Shown one piece after another: positions 35,070 to 44,643 of a DNA stretch of 64,000 nucleotides (position 1 is the first letter of the stretch; each line of letters begins with the position of its first letter). A program made the translations under genes and the position numbers. Under the pieces are notes generated by a model. It saw nothing but the letters and a program-made list of their open reading frames with translations. It did not search any database and was not told where the DNA came from. Origin of the DNA: Candidatus Hydrogenedentota bacterium (GTDB lineage: Bacteria; Hydrogenedentota; Hydrogenedentia; Hydrogenedentales; JAEUWI01); assembly GCA_016791475.1 (NCBI GenBank), contig JAEUWI010000012.1:62001-126000 (forward strand), given 5' to 3'.

Positions 35070-36608
35070 TCAGGCCACTCGGGCCCCGCCACGGTTGCGG
35101 CGGGGACGGTTCCGGCGCTTGCCGCCGTTGCCGCCGGCCTCGCTGGAGGAGGCGCTGGTGTGAGAGCCGCTTTGCGCACCGCGATTGGGGTTGTGCCCGC
35201 CCTGGCGGTTTGCGCCGTCGCTCTGCGCGCGTTTCGGTGCGCCGGCGCCGTTGCCCGCGCCACGACTGTCGCCCGCGCCCCGGCTTCCGCCGTAACCGCC
35301 GTCCCGGTGTTCGCCGTTGCGACCGCCGCCATGGCTGCCGTTTCGGTGGTTGTCATTGCGGTTGCGGCCACCTTGGGCACCGCGACGTTCTCCACCGCCC
35401 GAAACACGGTCGGCGCCGACTTCGGCGCGATTCACCGTTACCTTGGGTTGCGGCGACTTCGCTCCCTTGGCACGGGAAAGTCGGGGTACCGGTATGGAGC
35501 CGCTCCACTCGACTTCGGGAATGGGCTTGCCCATGCCATTTTCAATCGCCGCCAGTTCCTTCGCGTTGTCCGCGCTCACGAAGGTTATCGCGTCACCCTT
35601 GGCTTTCGCGCGGGCGGTGCGGCCGATTCGGTGAACGTAGTCGTCGTACTGGCCGGGAATGTCGAAATTGATAACGTGTGTGACGCCCTGGATGTCGATG
35701 CCGCGGGCCGCCACGTCCGTTGCGACAAGGATGTTGCACTTGCCCGCTTTGAAGTCGTCCAGCGCGTTCTGGCGCTGATTCTGGGAGCGCCCGCCGTGAA
35801 TGGGCTGGGCCTTGAATCCGTCCCGCTTCAACTGCTTGGCGACGCGATCGGCGCGGTATTTGGTGCGAATGAAAACGATTGCCGAAGTGACCTCGGGCCG
35901 ATCAAGCACGTCCGCGAGCAACTGGGATTTGTCTTCCGTGCGCACCGTATACATATGCTGGGTGACCGCGTCGACGGGCGTGGAAATTACGCCAACTTCG
36001 ATCCGCTTCGGGTCGCGCTGAAATTCTTTGGTCAGTTTCGCCATTTCCGGGGGAAAGGTGGCCGAGAACATGAGCGTCTGGCGGTCTTTAGGCAGCACGG
36101 AGACGATCCGACGGATGTCGGGCAGGAAGCCCATGTCCAGCATGCGATCGGCTTCGTCAAAGACGAGGATCGAGAGGCCGTTGAAGCGGACGGTCTTCTG
36201 CTGGATGTGATCCAGCAGGCGACCGGGCGTGGCGATTATAATATCCGCGCCGCGACGGAGGGCGTTAATCTGGGGCTGCATGCCCACGCCGCCATAGACG
36301 CAGGTGCTGCGCAGCTTCATGGCCTTTGCCAGGGGTTCGATGACGGAGTGGACCTGCACGGCCAGTTCGCGCGTTGGCGTAAGCACGAGCATGCGGCTCG
36401 GGCCGGGCTTGGTCTTTGCCAGTTCACACACGGTCGGCAGGCTGAAGGCCAGGGTCTTGCCCGTGCCGGTCTGTGCGATGCCGAGGATGTCGTCACCACC
36501 TTGAGCGGAAAGGTAGGTCTGCTCCTGAATGGGGGTGGGTTTGCTGATGCCGCTCTGCTGGAGAACGTGCAGGCATGGTACGGGAAGGTCGAATTCTTCG
36601 AAGGACAC
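35070..36608 (-). CDS. DEAD-box ATP-dependent RNA helicase
   Basis: 512 residues if GTG 36608 is the start. That codon follows AAAGGGAC and gives the standard RhlE-type beginning VSFEEFDLP; the frame stays open a further 486 bases upstream without coding character. Motifs: Q motif (GISKPTPIQEQ), I (AQTGTGKT), Ia (PTRELAVQ), II (DEAD), III (SAT), IV (IVFIRTK), V (VATDVAARGID), VI (HRIGRTARA). The C-terminal 110 residues are an Arg/Gly/Asn-rich basic tail typical of RNA-binding extensions. It remodels RNA, commonly rRNA or cold-structured mRNA. The leader is about 180 bases long, as in cold-regulated helicase genes. Confidence 0.95.
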   Translation of the reverse strand: MSFEEFDLPVPCLHVLQQSGISKPTPIQEQTYLSAQGGDDILGIAQTGTGKTLAFSLPTVCELAKTKPGPSRMLVLTPTRELAVQVHSVIEPLAKAMKLRSTCVYGGVGMQPQINALRRGADIIIATPGRLLDHIQQKTVRFNGLSILVFDEADRMLDMGFLPDIRRIVSVLPKDRQTLMFSATFPPEMAKLTKEFQRDPKRIEVGVISTPVDAVTQHMYTVRTEDKSQLLADVLDRPEVTSAIVFIRTKYRADRVAKQLKRDGFKAQPIHGGRSQNQRQNALDDFKAGKCNILVATDVAARGIDIQGVTHVINFDIPGQYDDYVHRIGRTARAKAKGDAITFVSADNAKELAAIENGMGKPIPEVEWSGSIPVPRLSRAKGAKSPQPKVTVNRAEVGADRVSGGGERRGAQGGRNRNDNHRNGSHGGGRNGEHRDGGYGGSRGAGDSRGAGNGAGAPKRAQSDGANRQGGHNPNRGAQSGSHTSASSSEAGGNGGKRRNRPRRNRGGARVA

Positions 36609-36786
36609 AAAAGTCCCTTTCGTTTGTGGGCCGGGATGCTCAAAAACGTCGCGGCCGCTGAGGGTTATTTGCTCAGCTAAATACGCGGGGGGACTCGGAG
36701 GGAGTGGAAACCGGGGAGAAAGTTGAGCAACTGCGGGAGAAGTTCCCGCTACGATGCAGGCCCCTGAAGGGGCGATTGCTGCCAAT
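36609..36786 (-). other. Long 5' leader of the helicase gene
   Basis: About 178 bases between the predicted transcription start and the GTG. It contains CAGGCCCCTGAAGGGGC-type and GCGGGAGAAGTTCCCGC-type short hairpins, so the leader could fold; no known riboswitch was recognised. Confidence 0.5.
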
Positions 36787-36793
36787 AGAAGAG

Positions 36794-36822
36794 AGTATAC
36801 ACCGTTGGGGTGTGCATTGCAA
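36794..36822 (-). promoter_or_regulatory. Sigma-70 promoter of the helicase gene
   Basis: On the minus strand TTGCAA (complement of 36817-36822), 17 bases, then TATACT (complement of 36794-36799). Confidence 0.8.
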
Positions 36823-37012
36823 GCGGTCCAGGTACCCCTGTAGCCAATCACTCGATAGCGCGAGACCGTGATCCTTATTGCTGCGGAGGTGCTATGCGCT
36901 CTGTTTTCTATCCATTTCGACTCGCTCCAGATCGAACCCGCCTTGCGCCTGGACTCCATTCGTCGCCGCGACCTTTGATGTCCGATAGATGTGAACGTAA
37001 CGCCAATGGGGA

Positions 37013-37501
37013 TCAGGGAGATTGGGGGGGGCCGCTTTCCGGGAGCGAGCTGGCCTGCGCGTCCGCCGGCGGCGTGAACGGGCCCGGCTGCCATTTGTCG
37101 CGTACTTCCTCGAAGCGGCGTTCCCAGATCTGACGTTGCGAATCGTTCAGGATGGCGGAAACTTCGTCGCGCAGGGTGTCCAGCGTCCGCTTGACTTCGG
37201 GTTGTACTTCGACTCGGATGCCTTCCAGCGCCTCGAAGTGCTTCTCCACGATTGCGGCGGCGACTTCACGCTGCGCTTCGGAAAGGCTCAGCCGGGCTTC
37301 CATTCGTTCCAGCAAATTAGTCTGTAAGCGATCGGGTTCGGATACCATCCGCTGAAACGATCGGTCCATCAGGAGTACGGTGGCCCCGCCGCCAATGATC
37401 ATGCCGCACAGGAGAAACAGCGCGGCTTCGATGTAGGGCGGCAACAATCCCGTGTCGCGTTTTCGCGGTGTGGGAATCCCCGGATAATATCCATCACTCA
37501 T
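37013..37501 (-). CDS. Membrane-anchored Spy/CpxP-like periplasmic protein
   Basis: 162 residues from ATG 37501. A cytoplasmic basic-proline N-terminus is followed by one helix (AALFLLCGMIIGGGATVLL) and an all-helical domain (MEARLSLSEAQREVAAAIVEKHFEALEGI, RDEVSAILNDSQRQIWERRFEEVRDKW) with the LSxxQ and LxxxQR-type spacing of LTxxQ/Spy/CpxP stress proteins, and a proline-rich tail. Relatives act as periplasmic chaperones or metal-stress modulators. No envelope-stress regulator is adjacent. Confidence 0.6.
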   Translation of the reverse strand: MSDGYYPGIPTPRKRDTGLLPPYIEAALFLLCGMIIGGGATVLLMDRSFQRMVSEPDRLQTNLLERMEARLSLSEAQREVAAAIVEKHFEALEGIRVEVQPEVKRTLDTLRDEVSAILNDSQRQIWERRFEEVRDKWQPGPFTPPADAQASSLPESGPPQSP

Positions 37502-37815
37502 AAGGTCTTTTCTCCCCGTTCACCTCGCCGGACGCAGCTCATGGCCGGTCGAAGTTTGACTCGTTTCCCAACTCGTCCTCCCCGATAGTACTCCAACGGT
37601 CGGGCTATTTTCATTTCAGGACCCGATGCTTGACCGGTCCGGGTATCAACCCCTTTACGGGAAGGGGTATACTGGTGAGCGTCGCGTCAAGGTTGGGCCG
37701 TGCCCGCAGTAGCAGAAAGGTTTCCGGTTGTGATGTTTATCCCCTATCCGCGAGTTCCAGGGGTACTGCGGTTGCGTTGCGTCGATACGGCGACATTCCG
37801 GCGGGGCGCTTTGAC

Positions 37816-40170
37816 ATGAAAAACGGCTCGCGGGTGAAGGGCGGCTTCTTGAGCTTGGTCTGCTGCCTTGCCTCACTCGCCGCGTGGACCGGTTCGCGCT
37901 GCGCAGTCGGCGAAGAAGTCAGTCCGGTCCGCGTTCGTTTGCAGTTGAAGTGGTCCCACCAGTTCCAGTTTGCCGGCTTTTATGCCGCGGTGGAGAAGGG
38001 GTTCTATCGGGAGTCCGGGCTTGAGGTGGAACTGGAAGAAGGGCAGTCGGGCACGGACTTTATCGAGCGGGTTGTTTCGGGGGCGGCCGATTTCGGCGTG
38101 GAATTGCCCGACCTGCTGCTTCGCCGAAACGCCGGAGCGCCGGTGGTCGTTCTGGCCGCCATTTATCAGCACTCGCCCTATGTGGTCGCCTCGCTCGAAG
38201 GGACTCCGATTGCCTCGCCCCACGATCTGGTCGGGCGGTCCGTGATGCTGCGTCCGTCCAGCAATGCGGAGATCCTGGCCATGCTGCTGAACGAGGGGGT
38301 GCCGCTGGAGCAGGTGCGATTTGTGGATCATGCGTTCACCGCCGCCGCGCTCGCGAGTGGCGAGGTGGACGCCATCAGCATGTACAGCTCCACGATCATG
38401 CATGAGAAGGCCCTGGAGGGCAAACACCTGAATCTCCTTCACCCCCTGAACTATGGCGTGGATTTCTACGGGGATTGCCTCTTCACTTCGGAGCGCATGC
38501 TGGAGGAATACCCGGATCGGGTGCGCGCCTTCCGCGAGGCCAGTCTGCGCGGCTGGGAGTACGCGATGGAGCATCCCCGGGAGATGGCGGAATTGATTCA
38601 CAACCGCTATGCCCCCGGAAAGTCGGTTGAGAATCTGATGGCCGAGTCCCAGCAGATGATGCCGCTGCTGCTTCACAAATTTGTCGAGCCGGGTCATATG
38701 AACCCGGGGCGCTGGCGCCACATCGCCGACACCTTTGCCGAGGTGGGCCTGCTGCCGCCCAATGTATCGCTGGAGGGATTCATTTACAATCCCGACGCCG
38801 CGCCGGACACCGCATGGCTGCGCGGGGTCGCCGTATCGTCTTTCGCGGCTCTGGTGATTCTGGCGCTGGTCGCGGTCGTTCTGCTGTTGTTCAACCGCAG
38901 GCTGGATGGCGCGGTCCGTGTTCGGACCCGTGAGCTGGAGCAGGCGAATCGCGCTCTGGAGAGCGAAATGAAAGGGCACGCCCACGCCGAGGCTGAGCGG
39001 CTCAGTCTGGAGCATCAGGTGTGGCACGCGCAGAAGCTGGAGAGTCTGGGCGTGCTCGCCGGCGGCATCGCCCACGATTTTAACAACCTGCTGACCGTTA
39101 TACTCGGAAGCGCGGACATGGCGCTCCAGGTGCTCGGGGACGACGCCCAGGCGCGCCCGCTGGTGTCCGAGATCCGCGACGCGAGCAACCGCGCAGCCGA
39201 TCTCACGCGGCAGATGCTGGCCTATTCGGGTCGCGGGCACTTCGAGATTCGGGAGGTGAACCTCAACCAGCTCGTGGGGGAGATCGGGCGCCTGCTTGCA
39301 TCGTCTTTCCCGAAAAACGCCCAAATCGATATAGATCTCGCGGCGGAGCTGCCCCTGATCCGCGGGGATTCCGCTCAAATCCAGCAAATCGTGATGAACC
39401 TTATCACCAACGCCGCCGAATCCATTCCCGCCGAGCGTGAAGGGACGGTGCGTCTCACCACCCGGCTCGTAGCATGTTCGAAGGAAGACCTTCGCAAGAG
39501 CTGTCTTCCCGAGAGCCCGCCACCCGGCGAATACGTCTGTATCGAGGTTGTTGATACCGGCAATGGCATGAGCCCCGAGGCGCAGGAGAGGTTATTCGAG
39601 CCTTTCTCTACAACAAAGGCCTCCGGACGCGGACTTGGCATGGCGGCCACCCTCGGTATAGTCCGGGGCCATCGAGGCGCGATCATGGTCGAGAGCGCGC
39701 TCGGCACCGGGACCACCATCCGCGTCCTGCTTCCATCGGCCGCCAAGTCGGCGAATGACCTCGATCCCAGGCCGGTCTCCGGCGCGGATGGGTGGCGAGG
39801 CCGTGGAACGGTACTCCTGGTGGACGACGAGGAGGCGGTTCGCTCGCTGGCCGCCCGCATGCTCGAACGGATTGGGTTTGACGTGCTGGTCGCGGGCGAC
39901 GGCGTGGAGGGGGTGGCGCTTTTTCGGGAGCGTTCCGAGGAGATCCGCTGTGTATTGCTCGATTTCAGCATGCCCCGGATGGACGGCGTGCAGGCCAGCC
40001 TGGAGTTGCAGCGCGTACGCGAGGACATCCCCATCATCGTGTGCAGCGGTTTCAACCGCCATGAAATGGAGGAGCGCTTCGCGGGTCGCGCCATCGCGGC
40101 GTTTCTGCACAAGCCGTTTCGCTACGAGCAAATCCGCCACGCGTTTCAGACGGCGCTGGGTGAGGACTGA
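37816..40170 (+). CDS. NMT1/THI5-type substrate-binding domain fused to hybrid histidine kinase
   Basis: 784 residues from ATG 37816, with signal peptide LSLVCCLASLAAWTGSRCA. Residues about 35-300 are an ABC-transporter substrate-binding domain of the NMT1/THI5 family: LQLKWSHQFQFAGFYAAVEKGFY, EGQSGTDFIERV, LMLRPSS-like NAEILAML. A helix follows at about 340-360 (FAALVILALVAVVLLLF), then coiled coil, HisKA with His in GGIAHDFNNLL near 418, HATPase_c (NLITNAAES, VDTGNGMS, GRGLGMAATLG) and a receiver with Asp near 715 (LLDFSMPRMDG). It would sense a pyrimidine-like or related ligand outside and pass phosphate to its own receiver. No transporter genes lie next to it; the downstream gene is convergent. 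Confidence 0.9.
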   Translation: MKNGSRVKGGFLSLVCCLASLAAWTGSRCAVGEEVSPVRVRLQLKWSHQFQFAGFYAAVEKGFYRESGLEVELEEGQSGTDFIERVVSGAADFGVELPDLLLRRNAGAPVVVLAAIYQHSPYVVASLEGTPIASPHDLVGRSVMLRPSSNAEILAMLLNEGVPLEQVRFVDHAFTAAALASGEVDAISMYSSTIMHEKALEGKHLNLLHPLNYGVDFYGDCLFTSERMLEEYPDRVRAFREASLRGWEYAMEHPREMAELIHNRYAPGKSVENLMAESQQMMPLLLHKFVEPGHMNPGRWRHIADTFAEVGLLPPNVSLEGFIYNPDAAPDTAWLRGVAVSSFAALVILALVAVVLLLFNRRLDGAVRVRTRELEQANRALESEMKGHAHAEAERLSLEHQVWHAQKLESLGVLAGGIAHDFNNLLTVILGSADMALQVLGDDAQARPLVSEIRDASNRAADLTRQMLAYSGRGHFEIREVNLNQLVGEIGRLLASSFPKNAQIDIDLAAELPLIRGDSAQIQQIVMNLITNAAESIPAEREGTVRLTTRLVACSKEDLRKSCLPESPPPGEYVCIEVVDTGNGMSPEAQERLFEPFSTTKASGRGLGMAATLGIVRGHRGAIMVESALGTGTTIRVLLPSAAKSANDLDPRPVSGADGWRGRGTVLLVDDEEAVRSLAARMLERIGFDVLVAGDGVEGVALFRERSEEIRCVLLDFSMPRMDGVQASLELQRVREDIPIIVCSGFNRHEMEERFAGRAIAAFLHKPFRYEQIRHAFQTALGED

Positions 40171-40176
40171 GACACC

Positions 40177-40929
40177 TCAGGCGTGCTGAGAAACCCAGTC
40201 GCGATCCCGGACATTCCAGGAGCTGGCCCAGTAGATGAAGGGTGTGTCCAGCGCCGCGATGACGACCTTGAATATGTATTTCGCCACCGCCAGCTCCACG
40301 GCGGTCGCGAAATCGAAAAGGCCCCACCATACAATCGTGGAGTAGAGGACCGTATCCACGAGCTGGGAAGTCATGGTGGAAACATTGTTGCGCAGCCAGA
40401 GCATCCGCCCCTGGGTCTTGTCCATGAGGTAGTGATAGAGCCATACATCGAGATGCTGGCTGATGAAGTAGGCGAGGAGTGAGCCGAAAACGAAGCGGGG
40501 CGAAAAGCCGAAGAGCAGGGCAATGGCTTCATGAACGGACGTGGCAAATTCCCTTTTACCGGGATCCTGGGTGGGTAGAAAGAGCAGGCTCAGGGACATG
40601 ATGGAGAACACGACCACGCTGGTTGCAAAGCCGATCATTACGGCCCTGTTGGCCTCGCGCTTGCCGTATTTCTCGCTCAGGATGTCCGTCGCGAAGTAGA
40701 TTCCGGAGTATATGATCATACCCAGGCTGGTCTGCATGCCGAAGACGGTTGTCAGCTTCGGGCCCTGAATGTTCATGAGGATGATATTCATCACGATCAC
40801 GGCATAGAGACCCTGGCGGCCAAAGAGCCGGTACATTACGAGGGTCATGCTGAGGTCGATGCAGACGGTAACGATCCAGAGCGTATTCTGGTGTTGCGCG
40901 AAGAAATCGGCGAGCACTTGCGGTATCAA
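40177..40929 (-). CDS. yhhQ: Queuosine precursor transporter (YhhQ / VUT family)
   Basis: 250 residues from TTG 40929, supported by CTGGAGAATCCG directly before it. About six hydrophobic helices with the family pattern: MNIILMNIQGPKLTTVFG, GIYFATDILSEKYGKREANRAV, RFVFGSLLAYFISQHLDVWLY, NNVSTMTSQLVDTVLYST. The SQxxD and NxxSQ-type polar helices are diagnostic. Family members import queuine or preQ0/preQ1 for tRNA wobble modification. It runs towards the hybrid kinase with only 6 bases between the stop codons. Confidence 0.93.
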   Translation of the reverse strand: MIPQVLADFFAQHQNTLWIVTVCIDLSMTLVMYRLFGRQGLYAVIVMNIILMNIQGPKLTTVFGMQTSLGMIIYSGIYFATDILSEKYGKREANRAVMIGFATSVVVFSIMSLSLLFLPTQDPGKREFATSVHEAIALLFGFSPRFVFGSLLAYFISQHLDVWLYHYLMDKTQGRMLWLRNNVSTMTSQLVDTVLYSTIVWWGLFDFATAVELAVAKYIFKVVIAALDTPFIYWASSWNVRDRDWVSQHA

Positions 40930-40978
40930 CGGATTCTCCAGGGGGTGGGGTTCAGACGCGAAGGGCTGCGGACGGGGG

Positions 40979-42766
40979 CTATTTCTCGATCACGAGCGAT
41001 TCAAATAGTTCATCATTCTGTCCGCGGGCTTCATAGCTGAGGCGCTTTCCGTCGATCGCGATACGGAGATACGACGACTTGCCCTGAAAGTAGGTCTTGA
41101 TATAGTCCGGGCCCGTTCTGGGCCGACCGCCGCGATGGGCCTGCGCGCAGGCATTGATGTAAATCGTTCCCTCGGCGGGCGATGCCACCTCGTTGCCGTC
41201 CCGTAAGGGTGCGGTGCGCATGTAATCATGAATATGGCCCTGGAAGACCATGTCGACGTGGTGGCGGTCGAAGACGGGAATCAAGGCGGCGCGCAGCGCT
41301 TCATACTCGTGATAGAGCACCGGGTTGTACATGGTGAAATGGTGCACCGCAAACTTCCATGTGGCGTCGCTCTCTGCCAGTACTTTGTCGGCCCAGGCGG
41401 CCTGCACCTCGGCCTCGGTGCCCACGTCCATCATCAGGAAGAGGGCGTTGCCGTAGCGAAAGCTATAGTTTGCCTCCGGCACCGCGCCTTCGGGGCCGTT
41501 TCTTGGATACTCGAACAAAGCCAGCGGCAATGCAACGCCCAGCCCGTCCTGATTGTCGTGATTACCCAGGGTGAACATGAGCGGTTTGCGTTCATACACG
41601 CCCTGTCCAAAGCCGATCTGCATATCCCACTGATCGCGATAGAGGCCATAGCTCACCACATCGCCGGGAATAACAAAAAAGGCCATTTCGGGCGTGAGGC
41701 GAAAGGCGGCCTGCAGCGTCTTGCCCGCTTCTTCCGTCGCGTGGGTATCGGAGCCCACGCCGAAGATGAAGGGGGCATCATCTTCGGGCGCGGTCGTAAA
41801 TTGAAAGACCTCGCTCCAGACCTCCGCACCGGGATCGCCCACGCGATAGTCATAGGCTGTCGCCGGTGTCAGCCCCCGCAGCACCGCCGTGAAATGGTTT
41901 GAATAGCGGTCGTTCGCGAGCAGTCGATCCTGGAGCGTCTCCATGGCGGCGTCCGCCTCCAGCCACGCATCGGCCCCGGGCAGTCGATACTGAACGCGTC
42001 CCGACTTCAATTCCGTGCTCGTCCGCCACTGGACCGTCTGGGTCGTGGCCGCATCTTCGCTCCAGGTCAAGACGATCTGGTCGGGCGTTGCGGAAGAAGG
42101 GTGGGGCGTCTCCCGAAAGGCGCCGAGCAAATGGGCTTCCCGGGCACGACCGCGGAAAGTTCCCAGCAGGGTCTGGCCTTTGAGTTCGTCGGGTAACTCG
42201 GTAATCACCAGGCTTGTCCAGTCGCGGTAGGTCATCGCGCCGTTGGTCATGGTGGTCACGGCCTCGGCCGGAAAGAGGTTCGTGATGGAGAGCGAAGCGC
42301 CGGGCGTTTGCGGCGCCACACTCACGAAATATACGGGCCGGTGCCAGTCAAAGCCATTGATGCCCAGGCCCACGTGCCCCGCATCGAACTTCTTCTGCCA
42401 CACCTCGTAGGTGTACTCCTCATTCTTCACCGTCATCGCGGTCTTCTGGAACCCGGCCGTCTCCAGCCAGAAGGGAACCACCTCCTGCTCGATATGCCGC
42501 ATGACGCTGACCACCACCGGCACGTTCACGTCGAAGTGCCAGTACTTCTCCGAGAGGATGGCTTTCTCCTCGTCGCTTAGGGTGGTGAGAATCGCCTCGT
42601 TCGTCAGCGCCGCGCGCTCCGCTTGCGTCATATCCGCATAGTAGCGCGTCACCACGCCGTCCATCACCTCGGCCACGGTGGATTGTCCGTGGGCGGTGGG
42701 GGAGAGGAAAACAAGGGCCAGCGAGAAAAGTGCGAGCGTCAGTTGGAAGACGGGACGACGTATCAT
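40979..42766 (-). CDS. Secreted purple-acid-phosphatase-like metallophosphoesterase
   Basis: 595 residues from ATG 42766 (GCAGGAG upstream), signal peptide PVFQLTLALFSLALVFLSPTAHG. The first 230 residues have no known domain. Then an Fn3-like purple-acid-phosphatase N-domain (about 245-340; VQWRTSTELKSGRVQY, AYDYRVGD) and a calcineurin-like phosphoesterase core: VGSDTHA (in place of GDxH), VIPGDVVSYG, LGNHDNQDG, the FAVHHFTMYN His and FQGHIHDYMRT. It hydrolyses phosphomonoesters or diesters outside the cytoplasm. In the first metal motif the canonical D-x-H is SDTH. Confidence 0.85.
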   Translation of the reverse strand: MIRRPVFQLTLALFSLALVFLSPTAHGQSTVAEVMDGVVTRYYADMTQAERAALTNEAILTTLSDEEKAILSEKYWHFDVNVPVVVSVMRHIEQEVVPFWLETAGFQKTAMTVKNEEYTYEVWQKKFDAGHVGLGINGFDWHRPVYFVSVAPQTPGASLSITNLFPAEAVTTMTNGAMTYRDWTSLVITELPDELKGQTLLGTFRGRAREAHLLGAFRETPHPSSATPDQIVLTWSEDAATTQTVQWRTSTELKSGRVQYRLPGADAWLEADAAMETLQDRLLANDRYSNHFTAVLRGLTPATAYDYRVGDPGAEVWSEVFQFTTAPEDDAPFIFGVGSDTHATEEAGKTLQAAFRLTPEMAFFVIPGDVVSYGLYRDQWDMQIGFGQGVYERKPLMFTLGNHDNQDGLGVALPLALFEYPRNGPEGAVPEANYSFRYGNALFLMMDVGTEAEVQAAWADKVLAESDATWKFAVHHFTMYNPVLYHEYEALRAALIPVFDRHHVDMVFQGHIHDYMRTAPLRDGNEVASPAEGTIYINACAQAHRGGRPRTGPDYIKTYFQGKSSYLRIAIDGKRLSYEARGQNDELFESLVIEK

Positions 42767-42978
42767 TGGGTCTACTCCTGCGAGAAAAGTACTGTCCACG
42801 CCAACGATAGCCGATTCAGGGTTGCCGATCAAAAATACCCTGTCCCCTGGGACGTACCGCCGCAAGCGCACCACCTGCGAGCGAGGCAATATTTTCGCCA
42901 TCAATCCCACATAACCCGGCCGAGTAAGTGAAGTGGAGTAGTTTTCGCAAGTTTGCTTTGCTTGACCTGATGCATGGT

Positions 42979-43122
42979 GACCACGGAGTTCACGGAGGCA
43001 CGGAGAAAACAACATGGGTGAGGGCAACGCGAGAGACCTTCTCGAACGTAAGCGTGTGTGAATTTGGGGGCCATGGCCTCTCAAACTCCTCGTCTTCTCC
43101 GCGCCTCCGTGTTTCCGTGGTC
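42979..43122. repeat. Long intergenic inverted repeat (CACGGAGG type)
   Basis: Arms of about 31 bases at 42979-43009 and 43092-43122, both built from GACCACGGA and CACGGAGGC-like words and mutually reverse complementary with several differences. The 80-base interior shows no gene. The same word family occurs as a dispersed intergenic repeat in several bacterial phyla. The surrounding region 42767-43197 carries no other supported feature. Confidence 0.7.
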
Positions 43123-43197
43123 CAGATCTCTGCTTGCGGCCTCCCAAATGCATTTGCTATAACGCCAGCCAGACTAAACGCTTCGAAGGAGCCCGCC

Positions 43198-44214
43198 ATG
43201 AAAACTCTGAGCCGTATTACCACCCTGAGCCTGACCCTTTGTACCATGTCCCTGGGAGCCTTCGCGGCGGATTCGGTCGCACCCTTCCTGGGCCGCTGGG
43301 CCCTCACAATCCCCGGTGGCGGTGCGGGCTGGCTCGAGATTACCCAGCAGGACGGCTACCTCGACGGCAGCATACTCTGGGGCGGCGGTAGCGTGGTTCC
43401 CGTGGAGAGCGTGTACCTGGACGGAGACGCTCTCATCGTAACCCGGTTGAACACGGTCGAGCGCAAAGACGCCGCCGGTACTGTCGTGCGCACGCAGAAC
43501 TTCACCGAGACCATCTCCGCAACCGTGAGCGGCGATGCGCTCGATCTAAAGCACGAGAAAGTGAATACCAGCGGCATCGGCGCCGAGCGCGCGCCCTTCA
43601 CCGGCAAGCGCATCCCCGATTTGCCCCCGGCGCCCGATCTTTCCAAAGTGAAATTTGGCAAGCCGCAAACGCTCTTCAACGGCAAGGATCTGGGGGGCTG
43701 GCGACTCACCGAGGCATCCGCCGCAAACGGCTGGAGCGCGATCGACGGAATTCTGATCAATGACCCGGTCCAGGAAGAAGGCAAGGCGAAGAAGCACTAC
43801 GGCAACCTTCGCACGGAATCGGAGTACGAGGACTTCAATCTCACCCTCGAAGTAAACGTTGTCCCCGATGGTAACAGCGGTGTCTACCTGCGCGGCATTT
43901 ACGAGGTTCAGGTCATGGACAGCTTCGGCATGGAGATTGATCCTCATCACATGGGCGGCATCTACAGCCGCATCGCGCCACTGGCCGCCGTGGAGAAGCC
44001 CGCCGGCGAGTGGCAAACCATGGACATCACCCTCGTCGACCGCCATGTGACCGTCAAGCTCAACGGCACACTGATCATCGACAACCAGCCCCTCCAGGGC
44101 TGCACCGGCGGCGCCCTCTGGTCCGACGAATCCCGCCCCGGCCCCATCTACCTCCAGGGCGATCATGCCGGGGTGAAATACCGGAATATCGTTCTGCGGC
44201 CGGTGGTGAAATAG
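43198..44214 (+). CDS. Secreted 3-keto-disaccharide hydrolase domain (DUF1080) protein
   Basis: 338 residues from ATG 43198 (GAAGGA upstream), with signal peptide RITTLSLTLCTMSLGAFAA. A beta-rich first part (about 25-140) is followed by a typical DUF1080 jelly roll (about 150-338): QTLFNGKDLGGWRLTEA, GWSAIDGILIND, YGNLRTESEYEDFNLTLEVNV, GNSGVYLRGIYEVQVMDS, PAGEWQTMDITLVDRHVTVKLNG, GPIYLQGDHAGVKYRNIVLRP. The Glu/Gln-rich strand and the GNSGVYLRG motif are the family hallmark. Characterised relatives cleave 3-keto-glycosides in the periplasm. The full motif set makes this the most typical DUF1080 protein in the window. Confidence 0.95.
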   Translation: MKTLSRITTLSLTLCTMSLGAFAADSVAPFLGRWALTIPGGGAGWLEITQQDGYLDGSILWGGGSVVPVESVYLDGDALIVTRLNTVERKDAAGTVVRTQNFTETISATVSGDALDLKHEKVNTSGIGAERAPFTGKRIPDLPPAPDLSKVKFGKPQTLFNGKDLGGWRLTEASAANGWSAIDGILINDPVQEEGKAKKHYGNLRTESEYEDFNLTLEVNVVPDGNSGVYLRGIYEVQVMDSFGMEIDPHHMGGIYSRIAPLAAVEKPAGEWQTMDITLVDRHVTVKLNGTLIIDNQPLQGCTGGALWSDESRPGPIYLQGDHAGVKYRNIVLRPVVK

Positions 44215-44643
44215 GCGGGGATGGAAGGACTCGCGCCCGTGACGTATGCGAGCGCCGGACGAGTTGCTTCATTTCACTCCCTTGTCCGGACAGTGGGATC
44301 GGTAGCGCGCGAGCCCGTCCCAGTGGATGGGTTAGGCGACTCGGGCGGTCAATCGCGTCTCGCCCGGTCGCTGGCAGTTGTCGGCGGGCACAAAAGGGCC
44401 CTTCGAGTGCCCATTGCTGTGGCAAGGGTGCTCCGCCAGGGGCACACGAACCGCCCTTTCGGGCGGATCGCGTGGCACGCTTGCTGGTTGACCGGTGTAG
44501 GAGATAGTTGGCGAAGCTGCTTTACATCCCTTAGGACATGCCGCCGCTTTGGTGTGGGCTTTGCCCGGCGGGGTGGTTGGTAGGCGTTGAGTGTTGCGCT
44601 TGTGAGGGCGGGAGCCCTTGCGGCGGTACGTCCCCAAACTGAA
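44215..44643. other. Non-coding region left of the tRNA-Asn/GIY-YIG cluster
   Basis: 429 bases. Several overlapping frames exist on both strands, but none has a ribosome site, a recognisable motif or consistent codon use. Short GC-rich dyads (CCCTTTCGGGCGG; GTGCCC/GGGCAC) are present. I see no gene here. Confidence 0.4.

Noticed and set aside
37873-39387. 504-codon minus-strand frame opposite the NMT1-kinase gene
   Set aside because: No motif, whereas the plus strand has a continuous multi-domain protein.
44471-44484. TGGCACGCTTGC as a further sigma-54 promoter
   Set aside because: Only two bases separate the -24 and -12 words instead of five; no gene follows.
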